Below, in pieces: positions 16,919-27,600 of a stretch of DNA of 48,944 nt. The DNA comes from Candidatus Nomurabacteria bacterium (lineage in GTDB: Bacteria; Patescibacteriota; Minisyncoccia; Phycocordibacterales; SBAW01). A program made the position numbers and the translations under genes. Within the stretch, counting starts at the first letter, position 1, and every line of letters starts with the position of its first letter. The notes below the pieces were generated by a model that searched no databases, had not been told where the DNA came from, and worked only from the letters and a program-made list of their open reading frames with translations. The stretch is from contig CALREW010000004.1 of the NCBI GenBank assembly GCA_943356415.1, forward strand, positions 1-48,944, read 5' to 3'.

Positions 16919-18598
16919 ATGTTTAAGGCCGAACTGCATAGGACCCTTGAAGAAATAGTCGCTGAGCTTGGCTCAACGGCTTCCTTTGCCGTCGACTACC
17001 CGCCGAAGGATGCCGCAGGCTTTGCTGACTATGCGACTAGCGCAGCACTCGCTGCTGCGAAGGATCTAGGTAAAAAACCTTTGGAAGTAGCTGAAGCTAT
17101 TGTTACGAAATTGGACGAACGCGCACTTCCGTTTATATCAGAAGTATCAGTTGCAGGTCCGGGGTTTATCAATATTACGCTTGCACCAGAAGTCTTTACT
17201 GAAACCATCGCTCGAGCACTTTCCGATGGAGGTGATTGGGGGAAGAATGTTACCCGTGAGGGAAGTCGCATTATTGTTGAGTACTCGCAGCCCAATCCAT
17301 TCAAGCCGTTTCATATCGGACATTTGATGTCGACGACGATAGGAGAATCACTCTCACGACTTATCGAATATTCCGGTGCCACAATTTCTCGCTTTAACTA
17401 CCATGGCGACATCGGGCCGCATGTGGCAAAGGCATTGTGGGGTCTTAAGAAGCACAACCTCTCGGCTTCTAACATCGATGATATAGGTCGTGCCTATGTG
17501 CTTGGCAATACTGCGTATGAGGACGACCCCGCCTTAAAAGGGGAGATAGATGCAATCAACAAGCGCCTGTATACAGGTGATGCTGAGCTTGCACCGCTAT
17601 ATGAGGAAGGTCGTGCGGTATCGTTGGCGCGCTTTGCTGAAATATACGAGTTGTTGGGATCAACGTTTGATCACGTTGTTTTTGAGAGTGAGACAGGCCC
17701 AATCGGTGCGGAAATTGTGAAAGAGGCCATGGCAAAAGGTATTTTTGAAGAGAGCGATGGTGCCACGGTCTTCCGCGGTGAAAAGTACGGTCTACACACT
17801 CGTGTATTTATTACATCGCATGGAACGCCGACCTATGAGGCAAAAGAAATAGGCTTCGCCAAGCGCAAGCACGAACTTTTTCCGTTCGATCAAAATATTA
17901 CTGATGTGGCGGTTGAGCAGGATGAGTATTTTAAGGTTGTTGCAAAAGCGATAGACGAACTCTGGCCAAAATATCGTGGTTCCTACGGGCACGTGACCCA
18001 CGGCATGATGCAGCTTTCTGGAGGAAAGATGTCCTCACGTAAAGGCAATGTCATCACAGGTGAGTCGTTGATCGAAGACGTCATGGAAGCAGCCCGAGAA
18101 CGCATGAAGGAAAGTGACGTTGAAAATCCGCAGAACATTGCGAAAGCAGTTGCGGTTGCGGGTATCAAATACGCAATACTTAAACAGCATCTCGGCAAGA
18201 ACATCGTTTTTGATCCAGAGAAATCACTTTCTCTTGAAGGAGATTCTGGACCATATCTGCAGTATGCCTATGTGCGCACTGCGTCCATCCTCCGCAAAGC
18301 GAAAGAGGCGGGTGTTGCCTCAGATGCGCATGGTCAGCACGGCACTCCAACGAGCCTTGAGCGACTGCTCAGTCGTTTTCCGGAAATAGTTGAGCGCGCA
18401 GCGCAGGAGCTTGAACCGCATCACGTCGCGCAGTACCTCACCACGCTCTCAAGTGAGTTCAACAGCTGGTACGCCTCGACGAAAGTCCTCGATGGTACCA
18501 GCGCAGCCTCGTACAAACTGGCTATCGTAGAGGCGGTGGGGCAGACTCTTAAAAACGGTTTGTGGTTGTTGGGTATCGAATCTCCTCAAGAGATGTAA
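16919..18598 (+). CDS. argS: Arginyl-tRNA synthetase
   Basis: VEYSQPNPFKPFHIGHLMSTTIGESLSRL; C-terminal DALR-type region. Confidence 0.97.
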   Translation: MFKAELHRTLEEIVAELGSTASFAVDYPPKDAAGFADYATSAALAAAKDLGKKPLEVAEAIVTKLDERALPFISEVSVAGPGFINITLAPEVFTETIARALSDGGDWGKNVTREGSRIIVEYSQPNPFKPFHIGHLMSTTIGESLSRLIEYSGATISRFNYHGDIGPHVAKALWGLKKHNLSASNIDDIGRAYVLGNTAYEDDPALKGEIDAINKRLYTGDAELAPLYEEGRAVSLARFAEIYELLGSTFDHVVFESETGPIGAEIVKEAMAKGIFEESDGATVFRGEKYGLHTRVFITSHGTPTYEAKEIGFAKRKHELFPFDQNITDVAVEQDEYFKVVAKAIDELWPKYRGSYGHVTHGMMQLSGGKMSSRKGNVITGESLIEDVMEAARERMKESDVENPQNIAKAVAVAGIKYAILKQHLGKNIVFDPEKSLSLEGDSGPYLQYAYVRTASILRKAKEAGVASDAHGQHGTPTSLERLLSRFPEIVERAAQELEPHHVAQYLTTLSSEFNSWYASTKVLDGTSAASYKLAIVEAVGQTLKNGLWLLGIESPQEM

Positions 18599-18640
18599 TC
18601 TGCAAGGCGCGAGGAGAGTGTTTTTGCTATAGTCATCCGT

Positions 18641-21600
18641 ATGTCTGAAATAGAGAAGGGGACTGATATTCCCCAGGTCGTTCCGGTTCCCGAGAAGTCT
18701 GATATAGCCAAGCGCGAAGAGGATATCCTTGCGTTTTGGGACGCTGAGCGCATTTTTGAGAAGTCTGTAGAGAAAGACGCTCCTCGCGGCGAGTTTACCT
18801 TTTATGATGGGCCCCCTTTTGCTACGGGTCTTCCTCACCACGGCCACGTTCTACCTGGCACTATAAAAGATGCCATTCCGCGCTATCGAACGATGCGCGG
18901 GTATCGCGTGCGCCGCATGTGGGGCTGGGACTGTCACGGATTGCCACTTGAGAACATCATTGAGCAGGAGCAGGGGATTAGGAATAAACGCGAGATAGAA
19001 GAGCGAGGCATCAATAATTTCGTCGAAGCAGCACGCGCCGCAGTACTCCGGTACGCAGACGATTGGCGCCGCATCATCCCACGCATGGGGCGCTGGGTTG
19101 ATATGGAGAACGACTATAAGACGATGGATACTACCTATACCGAATCGGTGTGGTGGTCCTTCAAGACGCTTTTTGAAAAAGGGTTAGTCTACGAAGGGTA
19201 TAAATCGATGCACTTGTGTCCTCGTTGTGGCACGACGCTCGCAAACTTTGAAGTAGCGCAGGGCTATAAAGATATAGAAGATATTTCGGTGTACGTGAAG
19301 TTGCCGCTTGAAGGTGAAGCGAACACGTCACTTCTTGTGTGGACAACGACACCATGGACGCTGCCTGGCAACACCGCCGCGGCAGTCCACAACGATATTG
19401 TGTACGTCAAAGTAGAACACCAAGGAGAATATCTTATTCTCGCGAAAGAGAAGTTGGATGTGATACCTGGTGAGGCCAACATCATTGCTGAATTCTCAGG
19501 CAAGGAACTGGTTGGAAAAAAGTATGAACCACCGTTTTCCTACTTTAAAGGAAAGAGTGATCTCAAAGGAAAAAGTAAAGGTTGGCGCATCTACCATGCG
19601 CCGTATGTAACAACAGACAACGGTACTGGTGCGGTACACCTCGCGCCTGCGTTTGGCGATGTCGACCTCGACCTCGCACAGAAAGAAGGGTTTCCTGTGG
19701 TTCACCACGTAACGCAGGATGGCCTTTTTACTCCAGACGTTACAGACTTTGCGGGCCTTTTAGTTAAGAAAAAAGGAGCACATCAAGATACTGACAAAAG
19801 AATAGTTGAAGCGCTGACTCATAGCGGAAAACTCTTTAAGCAAGAGACTATCGTACATAGCTACCCACACTGCTGGCGCTGTGACACGCCGCTTTTGGTG
19901 TACGCAGCATCTTCGTGGTTTGTAAAAGTTTCAAAAATAAAAGCGCAGCTTATTGCCGCCAATAAGACTATCGGGTGGGTACCAAAACATGTTGGAGAGG
20001 GACGTTTCCACAACTTGCTTGAGACAGCGCCAGATTGGGCAATATCACGAGCACGTTACTGGGGAGCACCACTCCCGATGTGGCGCAACGAAAAGACAGG
20101 AGAGTTACAGACGCTCGGTTCTATCGACGAATTGCTCACGCATGTAAAGCGTTCAGGTAACCGATATTTTGTTATGCGCCATGGCCAAGCGCGAAGCAAT
20201 GTTGAAGGGTTCCTCGACTCTGGCGCTGTGACGACCAACGGGTTAACCGACAAGGGAAGAGAGCAGGCAGCGTCTTCGGCTGAGGATTTGATTGGAAAAG
20301 GTATTGACCTTGTTGTTGTTTCTCCGGTGCTGCGCGCACAAGAGACGGCAGATATTGTATGCAGACGTCTTGGTCTGTCACCGAATGTACGCATGACGGA
20401 TGAGCGGTTACGCGAAGACGGCTTCGGTACGTTTGAAGGCAAGTCCATTACAGAATGGACCAACCGATTCCCGGACGGCAAACTCGACTTTTTTGATTCG
20501 TCACATGGTGGAGAATCCTACGCTGACGTGCGTCAGCGTGTGGGGGCGTTTCTCTTTGAACTTGAACGTCGTTACACCGGCAAAACAATCCTCCTTGTCA
20601 CACACGACACTCCAGGGTGGCTTCTTGATGGCATTGCACGACGCAAGAGTGTGGAAACGCTTTCTCCTGAATCTGGAACGCTGTTTCTTAAAAACGCAGA
20701 GGTGCGTGAAATTCCATTCGTGCCGTACCCACACAACGCCAAGTACGATCTTGACCTCCATCGCCCATACATCGATGAGATAACGTGGGGCGATGCAGTC
20801 TCTGGTATATGGCGACGTGTCCCAGATGTTTTTGACTGTTGGTATGAGTCAGGGGCGATGCCGTTTGCAAGTAATCACTACCCGTTTGAAGGTAAAGAAC
20901 GTTTTAACCCCAAGCGAATGTTTGGCTTGGGGAGTCGAGGATATCCGGCAGACTTCATCGCTGAGTCTATTGACCAGACGCGTGGATGGTTTTATTCGAC
21001 GCTTGTCCTTGGTGTCGCGCTGTTCGGAAAGACTGCCTATCGCCACGTCATAACCAACGGGCTTGTGTTGGCTGCAGACGGTAAGAAGATGAGCAAAAAG
21101 CTCAAAAACTATACTGATGTAACGCTTATCGCTGACCGGTACGGTGCTGATGCGTTGCGATATTACTTGCTCTCGTCGTCGCTTATTCGCGGGGAAGATC
21201 TTAACTTCATTGATCGAAGTGTTGATGAGATAGCAAAGAAGCTCATTATGCGTCTCGATAACGTGCGTAGTTTTTATGCACTTTACGATGACAAAACAGT
21301 AGCTTCACCGCATAGCGAGGCTCTCCTTGATCGATGGATACTTTCTCGCCTCAATGAACTCATTGCCCAGTCGACCGCAGGCTATGAAGCGTATGAGCTT
21401 GATGTTGCAACGCGGCCGATTGCTGACTTTATCGACGATCTTTCGACGTGGTATCTGCGACGCAGTCGAGATCGTTTCAAAGGTGATAGCGCCGATGATG
21501 CAAAAGCCGCACGAGCAACGCTTCGCTTCGTTCTTACGGAGCTCTCAAAAGTGATGGCGCCGATTATGCCGTTTTATTCTGAATACTTGTATCGGGCTGT

Positions 21601-22159
21601 TTCCCCCGAAGGAGCGCCAATAAGCGTGCATCTCACTGAATGGCCGGAAGGAGGTTCTTCCGACGGTGAATTACTATCGAACATGAAGACGGTGCGCGAA
21701 GTCGTATCGCTTGGTCTTGAAGCTCGAGCGAGCGCTAATATCAAAGTACGTCAGCCGCTGGCGTCACTTACGGTGTGCGGGAAGGAAACACTTGATGATG
21801 GGTATGTTGCGCTTGTTCGAGATGAAATAAATGTGAAGGAAATCCGCTTCCTCTCCGAAGGAGAAGGAGTTGAGCTCGACGTGGTTATTACACCAGCTTT
21901 GCGTAAAGAGGGCATGCGTCGCGATGTCGCACGGCTGATACAAGCATTTAGGAAAGAACAGAATCTCACGGTCTCTGATCGTCCAAAACTTACGCTCAGA
22001 ACTAATGCGGAAGGAAGGACGTTCGTGGAGTCTATAAAAACAGAGTTGTGTTCAGATACCGGTCTGGCGCAGCTTGTTGTTGCTGAATCTGCTGAAGGAG
22101 CAGCAAATGCAAAAGATCTCCCATTTCCAATTGAACTTTCCCTAGAGCCTAACGTTTAG
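18641..22159 (+). CDS. ileS: Isoleucyl-tRNA synthetase with internal histidine-phosphatase (RHG) domain
   Basis: IleRS motifs GLPHHGHVLPGTIKD, WGWDCHGLPLE, DGKKMSKKLKNY; insert FVMRHGQARSN...SPVLRAQETA...LREDGFGTFEG...VTHDTP in one frame. Confidence 0.95.
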   Translation: MSEIEKGTDIPQVVPVPEKSDIAKREEDILAFWDAERIFEKSVEKDAPRGEFTFYDGPPFATGLPHHGHVLPGTIKDAIPRYRTMRGYRVRRMWGWDCHGLPLENIIEQEQGIRNKREIEERGINNFVEAARAAVLRYADDWRRIIPRMGRWVDMENDYKTMDTTYTESVWWSFKTLFEKGLVYEGYKSMHLCPRCGTTLANFEVAQGYKDIEDISVYVKLPLEGEANTSLLVWTTTPWTLPGNTAAAVHNDIVYVKVEHQGEYLILAKEKLDVIPGEANIIAEFSGKELVGKKYEPPFSYFKGKSDLKGKSKGWRIYHAPYVTTDNGTGAVHLAPAFGDVDLDLAQKEGFPVVHHVTQDGLFTPDVTDFAGLLVKKKGAHQDTDKRIVEALTHSGKLFKQETIVHSYPHCWRCDTPLLVYAASSWFVKVSKIKAQLIAANKTIGWVPKHVGEGRFHNLLETAPDWAISRARYWGAPLPMWRNEKTGELQTLGSIDELLTHVKRSGNRYFVMRHGQARSNVEGFLDSGAVTTNGLTDKGREQAASSAEDLIGKGIDLVVVSPVLRAQETADIVCRRLGLSPNVRMTDERLREDGFGTFEGKSITEWTNRFPDGKLDFFDSSHGGESYADVRQRVGAFLFELERRYTGKTILLVTHDTPGWLLDGIARRKSVETLSPESGTLFLKNAEVREIPFVPYPHNAKYDLDLHRPYIDEITWGDAVSGIWRRVPDVFDCWYESGAMPFASNHYPFEGKERFNPKRMFGLGSRGYPADFIAESIDQTRGWFYSTLVLGVALFGKTAYRHVITNGLVLAADGKKMSKKLKNYTDVTLIADRYGADALRYYLLSSSLIRGEDLNFIDRSVDEIAKKLIMRLDNVRSFYALYDDKTVASPHSEALLDRWILSRLNELIAQSTAGYEAYELDVATRPIADFIDDLSTWYLRRSRDRFKGDSADDAKAARATLRFVLTELSKVMAPIMPFYSEYLYRAVSPEGAPISVHLTEWPEGGSSDGELLSNMKTVREVVSLGLEARASANIKVRQPLASLTVCGKETLDDGYVALVRDEINVKEIRFLSEGEGVELDVVITPALRKEGMRRDVARLIQAFRKEQNLTVSDRPKLTLRTNAEGRTFVESIKTELCSDTGLAQLVVAESAEGAANAKDLPFPIELSLEPNV

Positions 22160-22177
22160 TGGGTACTCACGTATTTT

Positions 22178-22756
22178 ATGGCTGAACGGGTGTATACAAC
22201 ACCGGGCATCGTGTTGAGGAAATACGAGGTTGGAGAGGCGAGCGTATCGGTCCTTGTTCTTACTAAAGAACATGGGTTGGTGCGTTTGCGTGCACAAAGT
22301 GCGCGCAGGGGTACGGGCAAACTTCGCTACGGACTTGAACCTATGACGCTCGGCACGTATTCGTTTGTGCGCGGCATGCAATCTCAACGACTGGTGGGAG
22401 TCGAAGTGAATGAAATGCTTCTCTCTCCGAAACACGGAGCGGCTCGTCAAGCAGCAGGGCAGATAAGCAGACTTCTTATACGGTTGATGCCGGGCGAAGC
22501 ATTTGACGACAGCATTTTTGCGCTTGTTGAAGGCGGATTGCGGTATTTGTGTGCACTCGAGGCTACGGAGGTTTCTGAAGCTGAATGTGCGATTGTGCTC
22601 GCCCTTCTTTCTCGTCTCGGATATCTCTCCGAAAATCCAACCTTTCTTAGTTTTGCCGACGAACCGCTTTCCCCAGAAAATCTTTCGCGTATGAAAAGTC
22701 TACGCAGCGAGGCGGTACGCACCATAAACCACGCACTCGGACTAAGCGGTCTGTAG
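22178..22756 (+). CDS. recO: DNA repair protein RecO
   Basis: TTPGIVLRKYEVGEASVSVLVLTKEHGLVRLRAQSARR. Confidence 0.8.
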   Translation: MAERVYTTPGIVLRKYEVGEASVSVLVLTKEHGLVRLRAQSARRGTGKLRYGLEPMTLGTYSFVRGMQSQRLVGVEVNEMLLSPKHGAARQAAGQISRLLIRLMPGEAFDDSIFALVEGGLRYLCALEATEVSEAECAIVLALLSRLGYLSENPTFLSFADEPLSPENLSRMKSLRSEAVRTINHALGLSGL

Positions 22757-22798
22757 CACACGGTTTCCGGTCGGAAGCGAATGATATACTGACCTCAT

Positions 22799-24721
22799 AT
22801 GGCAGACGATCGTGACGCTGTGGAGCGCATGCAGGACACGCTCTATTCGCGCACTGCAAAAACCGGCATACGCCCTCGCACTCCACTTCCGGGTGTTGGT
22901 GTAGAGAAGCCGCAAGGCTGGAAGCACGATGAACCGGACGCAGCTTCTGCGGCGTATGTGCCAAGAGAGCCAAAAAGACCTTTTCCGCTCATGTCGCTTT
23001 TTCTTGGGGCAATCGCCTTTTTCGTCATAGCTGCGGGCATTGCGGCGTATACCTTTATTTATGGGGGAAATACGGTCTCGACGAGCAATATTGAAGTTTC
23101 CATCCTCGGACCATCACTGCTTGATGGAGGAAAGGATGCGGAGTTTGAGGTGAGCGTATACAACCGAAACGCCGCGCCGTTACAGCTTGCAGACTTGGTT
23201 ATTGAATATCCGGAAGGAACGCGCAGCTCAAAAGACTTAACCGCAGCTCTCCCAAGTGAGCGCATATCATTTGGGACCATTGAGTCAGGTGCTCGGATGA
23301 AGCAGACGGTGCACGCGGTTCTCTTTGGAGAGCAAGGGTCCAAGAAGCGCATACTCGCAACGCTCGAGTATCGCGTTGCGGGCAGTAACGCTATTTTCGT
23401 AAAAGAAGCAGAGCTCAATGTCATTCTTGGAGCGTCCCCGGTATCTATTAGTATTGATGGCCCTGACGAAGCGGTGTCCGGTCAAGAAGTGAAATTTGTC
23501 GTTTCCGTTCGTTCAAATGCACAAACACCCATTAAGAGTGTGGCGCTTGAAGCACAGTACCCGTTTGGATTTTCAATAACAGGCTCTGACCCCGAGACGT
23601 CGGTTGGCGAAAATATCTGGCAGCTTGGCGACTTGGAACCGGGGAAAGAAAAGAAAGTAACCATTACCGGGCTTATCGACGGCCAAGATAACGAGGAGCG
23701 GGTATTCCGTTTCCTTGCAGGAACTGAAGAGGATAAAACTGCTGCGCGCATCGCTGTTCCATACCTTACCGTGCCAAAGCCTCTGACGCTGAAGAGACCG
23801 TTTGTGGGAGGAACACTCACCATCAATGGAGATCAAGGGAAAACGGTTGTCGTTGAATCAGGCGGCACGGTACGCGGACAGATCGCATGGAAGAATAATC
23901 TCGATACTGAGGTGCAAGATTTAGTTATCGAAGCGAAGTTTTCTGGACAGGCCCTCGATAAAGGTTCTGTTATTGCTTCGCGTGGATTCTATCGTTCGCT
24001 TGATTCGACTATTGTTTGGAGCAAGGACGATGACGCAACCCTGGCTCGCGTTGCTCCTGGTGAAAGTGGTACGGTAGATTTTTCTTTCACGGCGCGCGGT
24101 TCGTCAGGCACTTCTGTTATCACCAACCCAGAGATGCAGATATCGGTATCGGTCTCTGGTAAGCGCACGAGCGCAGAGAACGTCTCAGATACCATTTCAT
24201 CTGCATTTAGCAAGACGATACGAGTGGGTTCAGCGCTTGTTGTTGGTACGCGAACCCGACATTCTTCTGGACCGATCCAAAATACGGGGCCCATGCCGCC
24301 TAAGGCAGAACAAGAAACCACCTACACCGTTACGTGGAGTGTGAAGAATCCTTCAAATACCATCTCAAACACCAAAGCATCGGCAACACTCCCAAGTTAT
24401 GTGCGGTATATCGGGGCTTCTACTCCAAGCAATGAGGGAGTCTCCTATGACGATCGTAGTCGAACGGTTACTTGGAATCTTGGCGATGTGAAAGCCGGAG
24501 TTGGTTTTGCGGCCGCAGCGCGCGAAGTGTCATTTAAAGTGGGGCTCACGCCGAGCACCTCGCAGGTAGGGAGCACCCCAGCGCTCACCGGCCGGGTTGT
24601 CCTCTCAGGGAACGATCGCTTCACTGGCTCTTCCGTTTCGGCTGAAGGCAACCCAGTTACGACCATGATTGCAGGAGGGGAAAACGGCTATTCCGACGGG
24701 ATGGATAGGGTGTCACAATAG
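22799..24721 (+). CDS. Membrane-anchored protein with large extracellular beta-rich region
   Basis: Cytoplasmic N-terminus, one TM, then repeated Ig/DUF11-like beta-strand segments. Confidence 0.6.
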   Translation: MADDRDAVERMQDTLYSRTAKTGIRPRTPLPGVGVEKPQGWKHDEPDAASAAYVPREPKRPFPLMSLFLGAIAFFVIAAGIAAYTFIYGGNTVSTSNIEVSILGPSLLDGGKDAEFEVSVYNRNAAPLQLADLVIEYPEGTRSSKDLTAALPSERISFGTIESGARMKQTVHAVLFGEQGSKKRILATLEYRVAGSNAIFVKEAELNVILGASPVSISIDGPDEAVSGQEVKFVVSVRSNAQTPIKSVALEAQYPFGFSITGSDPETSVGENIWQLGDLEPGKEKKVTITGLIDGQDNEERVFRFLAGTEEDKTAARIAVPYLTVPKPLTLKRPFVGGTLTINGDQGKTVVVESGGTVRGQIAWKNNLDTEVQDLVIEAKFSGQALDKGSVIASRGFYRSLDSTIVWSKDDDATLARVAPGESGTVDFSFTARGSSGTSVITNPEMQISVSVSGKRTSAENVSDTISSAFSKTIRVGSALVVGTRTRHSSGPIQNTGPMPPKAEQETTYTVTWSVKNPSNTISNTKASATLPSYVRYIGASTPSNEGVSYDDRSRTVTWNLGDVKAGVGFAAAAREVSFKVGLTPSTSQVGSTPALTGRVVLSGNDRFTGSSVSAEGNPVTTMIAGGENGYSDGMDRVSQ

Positions 24722-24735
24722 AAGGGTACTAGCGC

Positions 24736-26268
24736 ATGCCACCATTTCAAGTAAATAACGTGCCGACATCCCCAGCACCTGTGACATCTCCTCCTGTGCG
24801 TAGGGGGAAGAAGGTCGTGCTTATTTGTATTCTCTTTGTTCTGCTTGCTGCACTGATTGCAGGGGGGTTTTTTGCTGTACGGAAAGGGTACGGTTTAACA
24901 TTGTATGAATCAGTGAGGTCTTTCTTTGGGAAAAAAGCGGTAGAAAAGAGCATCATCGATTTCATAAAAGAAGATTATATGCAATCGGTGGTGTTGGTTG
25001 CGTGTGTTGATAAAACTGGTACTGAAACTGGGCATGGGTCAGGGCTTTATTCAGTTGACCAGGCAGGTAACCCTATTGTTGAGACAAATTCTCACGTGGT
25101 CCTGGCTCCAGACGGGGAATTTTACGGATGCAACGTTTATTTTCCTCGATTGCCATCTGGTGAGTTCTACAGCGCGGCATATTTCTCGGATAGCGTGCAA
25201 ATGTATTACAACCGCCAGAGCAATATTGAAGGGTCGCTTATAGAAGGTCTTGATTACGCAGTCTTAACTCTGAAATCAGCGTATAAGACTGCCAATGGCG
25301 TGTCTTATCCTTTTCCGCCCGTAGCGCGCAGCGCGTACGATACTGAGATTGAAGTATGTAAAGAGCTGAAGGAGATTCAGCTTACCGACCCTCTTTTGAT
25401 GCTCGGCTATCCTGGGAATTTGGCCAATAAGTCAATTACTGTGACAAACGGTATTGTCAGTGGCATCGCTGACGACGGCAAGATTAAAGTTTCTGCTATT
25501 ACAAATCCGGGTGTTTCTGGGGGCATTGTTATATCTCCGGTAACAGGTTGTTTGATGGGGATCCCAACGGAAGTCTTTAGGGGCTTTGGTGGAGGTGTGG
25601 GGTACATCATCTCTGCGTACTACAAAGATGCATTTATTGCTGGTTTGACCGGGGAAGGTACGTACGGCACAAGGAAAGGTTCTGAGCGGATGGTGCCATA
25701 TACGGCACCGAGCGGCACAGTGTTTGTCCGCCCAGAATTTTGGTCAAGCGAGCCAATACCCCAGCAGTCGATCATCATAAATGAAAATAGCCGCATCGGA
25801 CTTCTGCCTGGGTTTACTATGGAAGTTCTCGACGACGGCAAAAATGTACGCATAACGAACCCTGGTGGCGTAAAGTTCAGTGCTCCACGTGAAGATATCT
25901 TCGATGAATCATTTGCAAACTTTAGATTCTTGGAAGGGCCGCTTCCTGGTGGAAGTGTGCGAGGTTCCTTCGATGCTGTGTTACAAGGTATCGATTTCCT
26001 TTACGGAGGCACTCAAGAAGTAACCAAGCCGCTCGCGTTCTCATCAACGAAAGACGGATATCCGCTAGCCTCTTTTTCCTACCGGGTTGCCTACTCTTCA
26101 GGAACGGTAACCTTTTTCAAACACTTGATGATATTTGCCCATGGCCGGCTGTATCAATTCATAGCAAGCGTGTCTCTTAACCCAGATGTACAGAAGGATT
26201 TTGATAAAGACTACAAACCCATTCTCGACAAGCTTGAGCAAGTAGCAGACTCCATCGAGATACGATAA
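24736..26268 (+). CDS. Membrane-anchored trypsin-like serine protease
   Basis: N-terminal TM; candidate triad NSHVV, DYAVL, NPGVSGG. Confidence 0.75.
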   Translation: MPPFQVNNVPTSPAPVTSPPVRRGKKVVLICILFVLLAALIAGGFFAVRKGYGLTLYESVRSFFGKKAVEKSIIDFIKEDYMQSVVLVACVDKTGTETGHGSGLYSVDQAGNPIVETNSHVVLAPDGEFYGCNVYFPRLPSGEFYSAAYFSDSVQMYYNRQSNIEGSLIEGLDYAVLTLKSAYKTANGVSYPFPPVARSAYDTEIEVCKELKEIQLTDPLLMLGYPGNLANKSITVTNGIVSGIADDGKIKVSAITNPGVSGGIVISPVTGCLMGIPTEVFRGFGGGVGYIISAYYKDAFIAGLTGEGTYGTRKGSERMVPYTAPSGTVFVRPEFWSSEPIPQQSIIINENSRIGLLPGFTMEVLDDGKNVRITNPGGVKFSAPREDIFDESFANFRFLEGPLPGGSVRGSFDAVLQGIDFLYGGTQEVTKPLAFSSTKDGYPLASFSYRVAYSSGTVTFFKHLMIFAHGRLYQFIASVSLNPDVQKDFDKDYKPILDKLEQVADSIEIR

Positions 26269-26277
26269 GGTTTCCCT

Positions 26278-27600
26278 ATGGAATCTCTCGACGCACTCGT
26301 TTCCCTCGCTAAACGCCGAGGTTTTATCTACCAAGGTTCCGAAATTTACGGAGGCCTTGCTGGTACCTGGGATTATGGACCGCTGGGCGTTGCTCTCAAA
26401 AAGAATATAGAGAATCTCTGGTGGAAGCGGTTTGTGTCTGACCGCGAAGATATGTACGGCATGGACGCTGCTATTTTGATGCATCCAAAGGTATGGGAGT
26501 CCTCTGGGCATGTTTCAGGTTTTTCTGACCCGCTCGTTGAGTGCGAGAAGTGCAAGCGCCGTTTTCGAGCAGATCATATTGAAGATACGGAGAAATGTCC
26601 TGAGTGTGGAGGTCGCCTCGGAGAGGCTCGCCAATTCAACATGATGTTCAAAACGTCCGTAGGGGCAATGGAAGACTCCGCGTCAACAGTGTATCTACGT
26701 CCCGAAACTGCAGGCGGTATGTTTGTTAACTTTAAAAATGTTATCGACTCGTTCCATCCGAAACTTCCCTTTGGTCTCGCGCAAATCGGTAAGGCATTTC
26801 GCAATGAGATAACGCCGCGGGATTTTATCTTTCGTGTCCGCGAACTTGAGCAAATGGAAATAGAGTATTTTGTCCGACCCGAGTCTTGGAAGGAACACTT
26901 CGATTTCTTCTTAAAGGAACAACATGATTTTCTTGCAGACGTGGGTCTCTCGAAAGAGAAACTTCATATCGTCGACGTTCCAGAAGCGGATCGTGCTCAC
27001 TATTCGAAACATTCGGTTGATACGGAGTTTGATTTTCCATTTGGGCAGAAAGAGTTGCTCGGGTTGGCCTATCGCACGGACTTTGACCTCAAGAGTCATT
27101 CAGAAGGTTCGGGCACGGAGCTCTCGTATTTTGATGAGGAGACGAAAGAGCGTTTTGTTCCGCATGTTATTGAGCCAACGTTTGGTCTCGGCCGTCTCAT
27201 GCTTGCGGTCCTCTCAGATGCGTATTGCGAGGATGAGCTTGGGGGAGAGAAGCGCGTCTATCTCGCTTTTAAACCTGCGGTTGCGCCGGTGAAAGTGGCA
27301 GTGTTTCCACTCCTTAAAAACAAGCCAGAACTTGTTGCGAAAGCTCGCGAAGTCTACGGAGCTCTTAAAAAGGAATTTGGCGCTGTCGTATTTGACGACA
27401 ACGGTAATATCGGCAAACGCTATCGCCGTCAAGATGAAATAGGCACACCGTGGTGCGTAACCATCGACTTTGATACGCTCGGTGAAGGGGGCGACGCTGT
27501 TTTAAATACGGTGACGGTGCGTGACCGAGATACGGGGGAGCAGAAACGTGTTGCCATCAATGAACTCGCTGCAATGTTTAAAGTCGCACTTTCAGCATGA
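26278..27600 (+). CDS. glyS: Glycyl-tRNA synthetase (alpha2 type)
   Basis: RRGFIYQGSEIYGGLAGTWDYGPLGVALKKN; RPETAGGMFVNFKNV. Confidence 0.96.
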   Translation: MESLDALVSLAKRRGFIYQGSEIYGGLAGTWDYGPLGVALKKNIENLWWKRFVSDREDMYGMDAAILMHPKVWESSGHVSGFSDPLVECEKCKRRFRADHIEDTEKCPECGGRLGEARQFNMMFKTSVGAMEDSASTVYLRPETAGGMFVNFKNVIDSFHPKLPFGLAQIGKAFRNEITPRDFIFRVRELEQMEIEYFVRPESWKEHFDFFLKEQHDFLADVGLSKEKLHIVDVPEADRAHYSKHSVDTEFDFPFGQKELLGLAYRTDFDLKSHSEGSGTELSYFDEETKERFVPHVIEPTFGLGRLMLAVLSDAYCEDELGGEKRVYLAFKPAVAPVKVAVFPLLKNKPELVAKAREVYGALKKEFGAVVFDDNGNIGKRYRRQDEIGTPWCVTIDFDTLGEGGDAVLNTVTVRDRDTGEQKRVAINELAAMFKVALSA

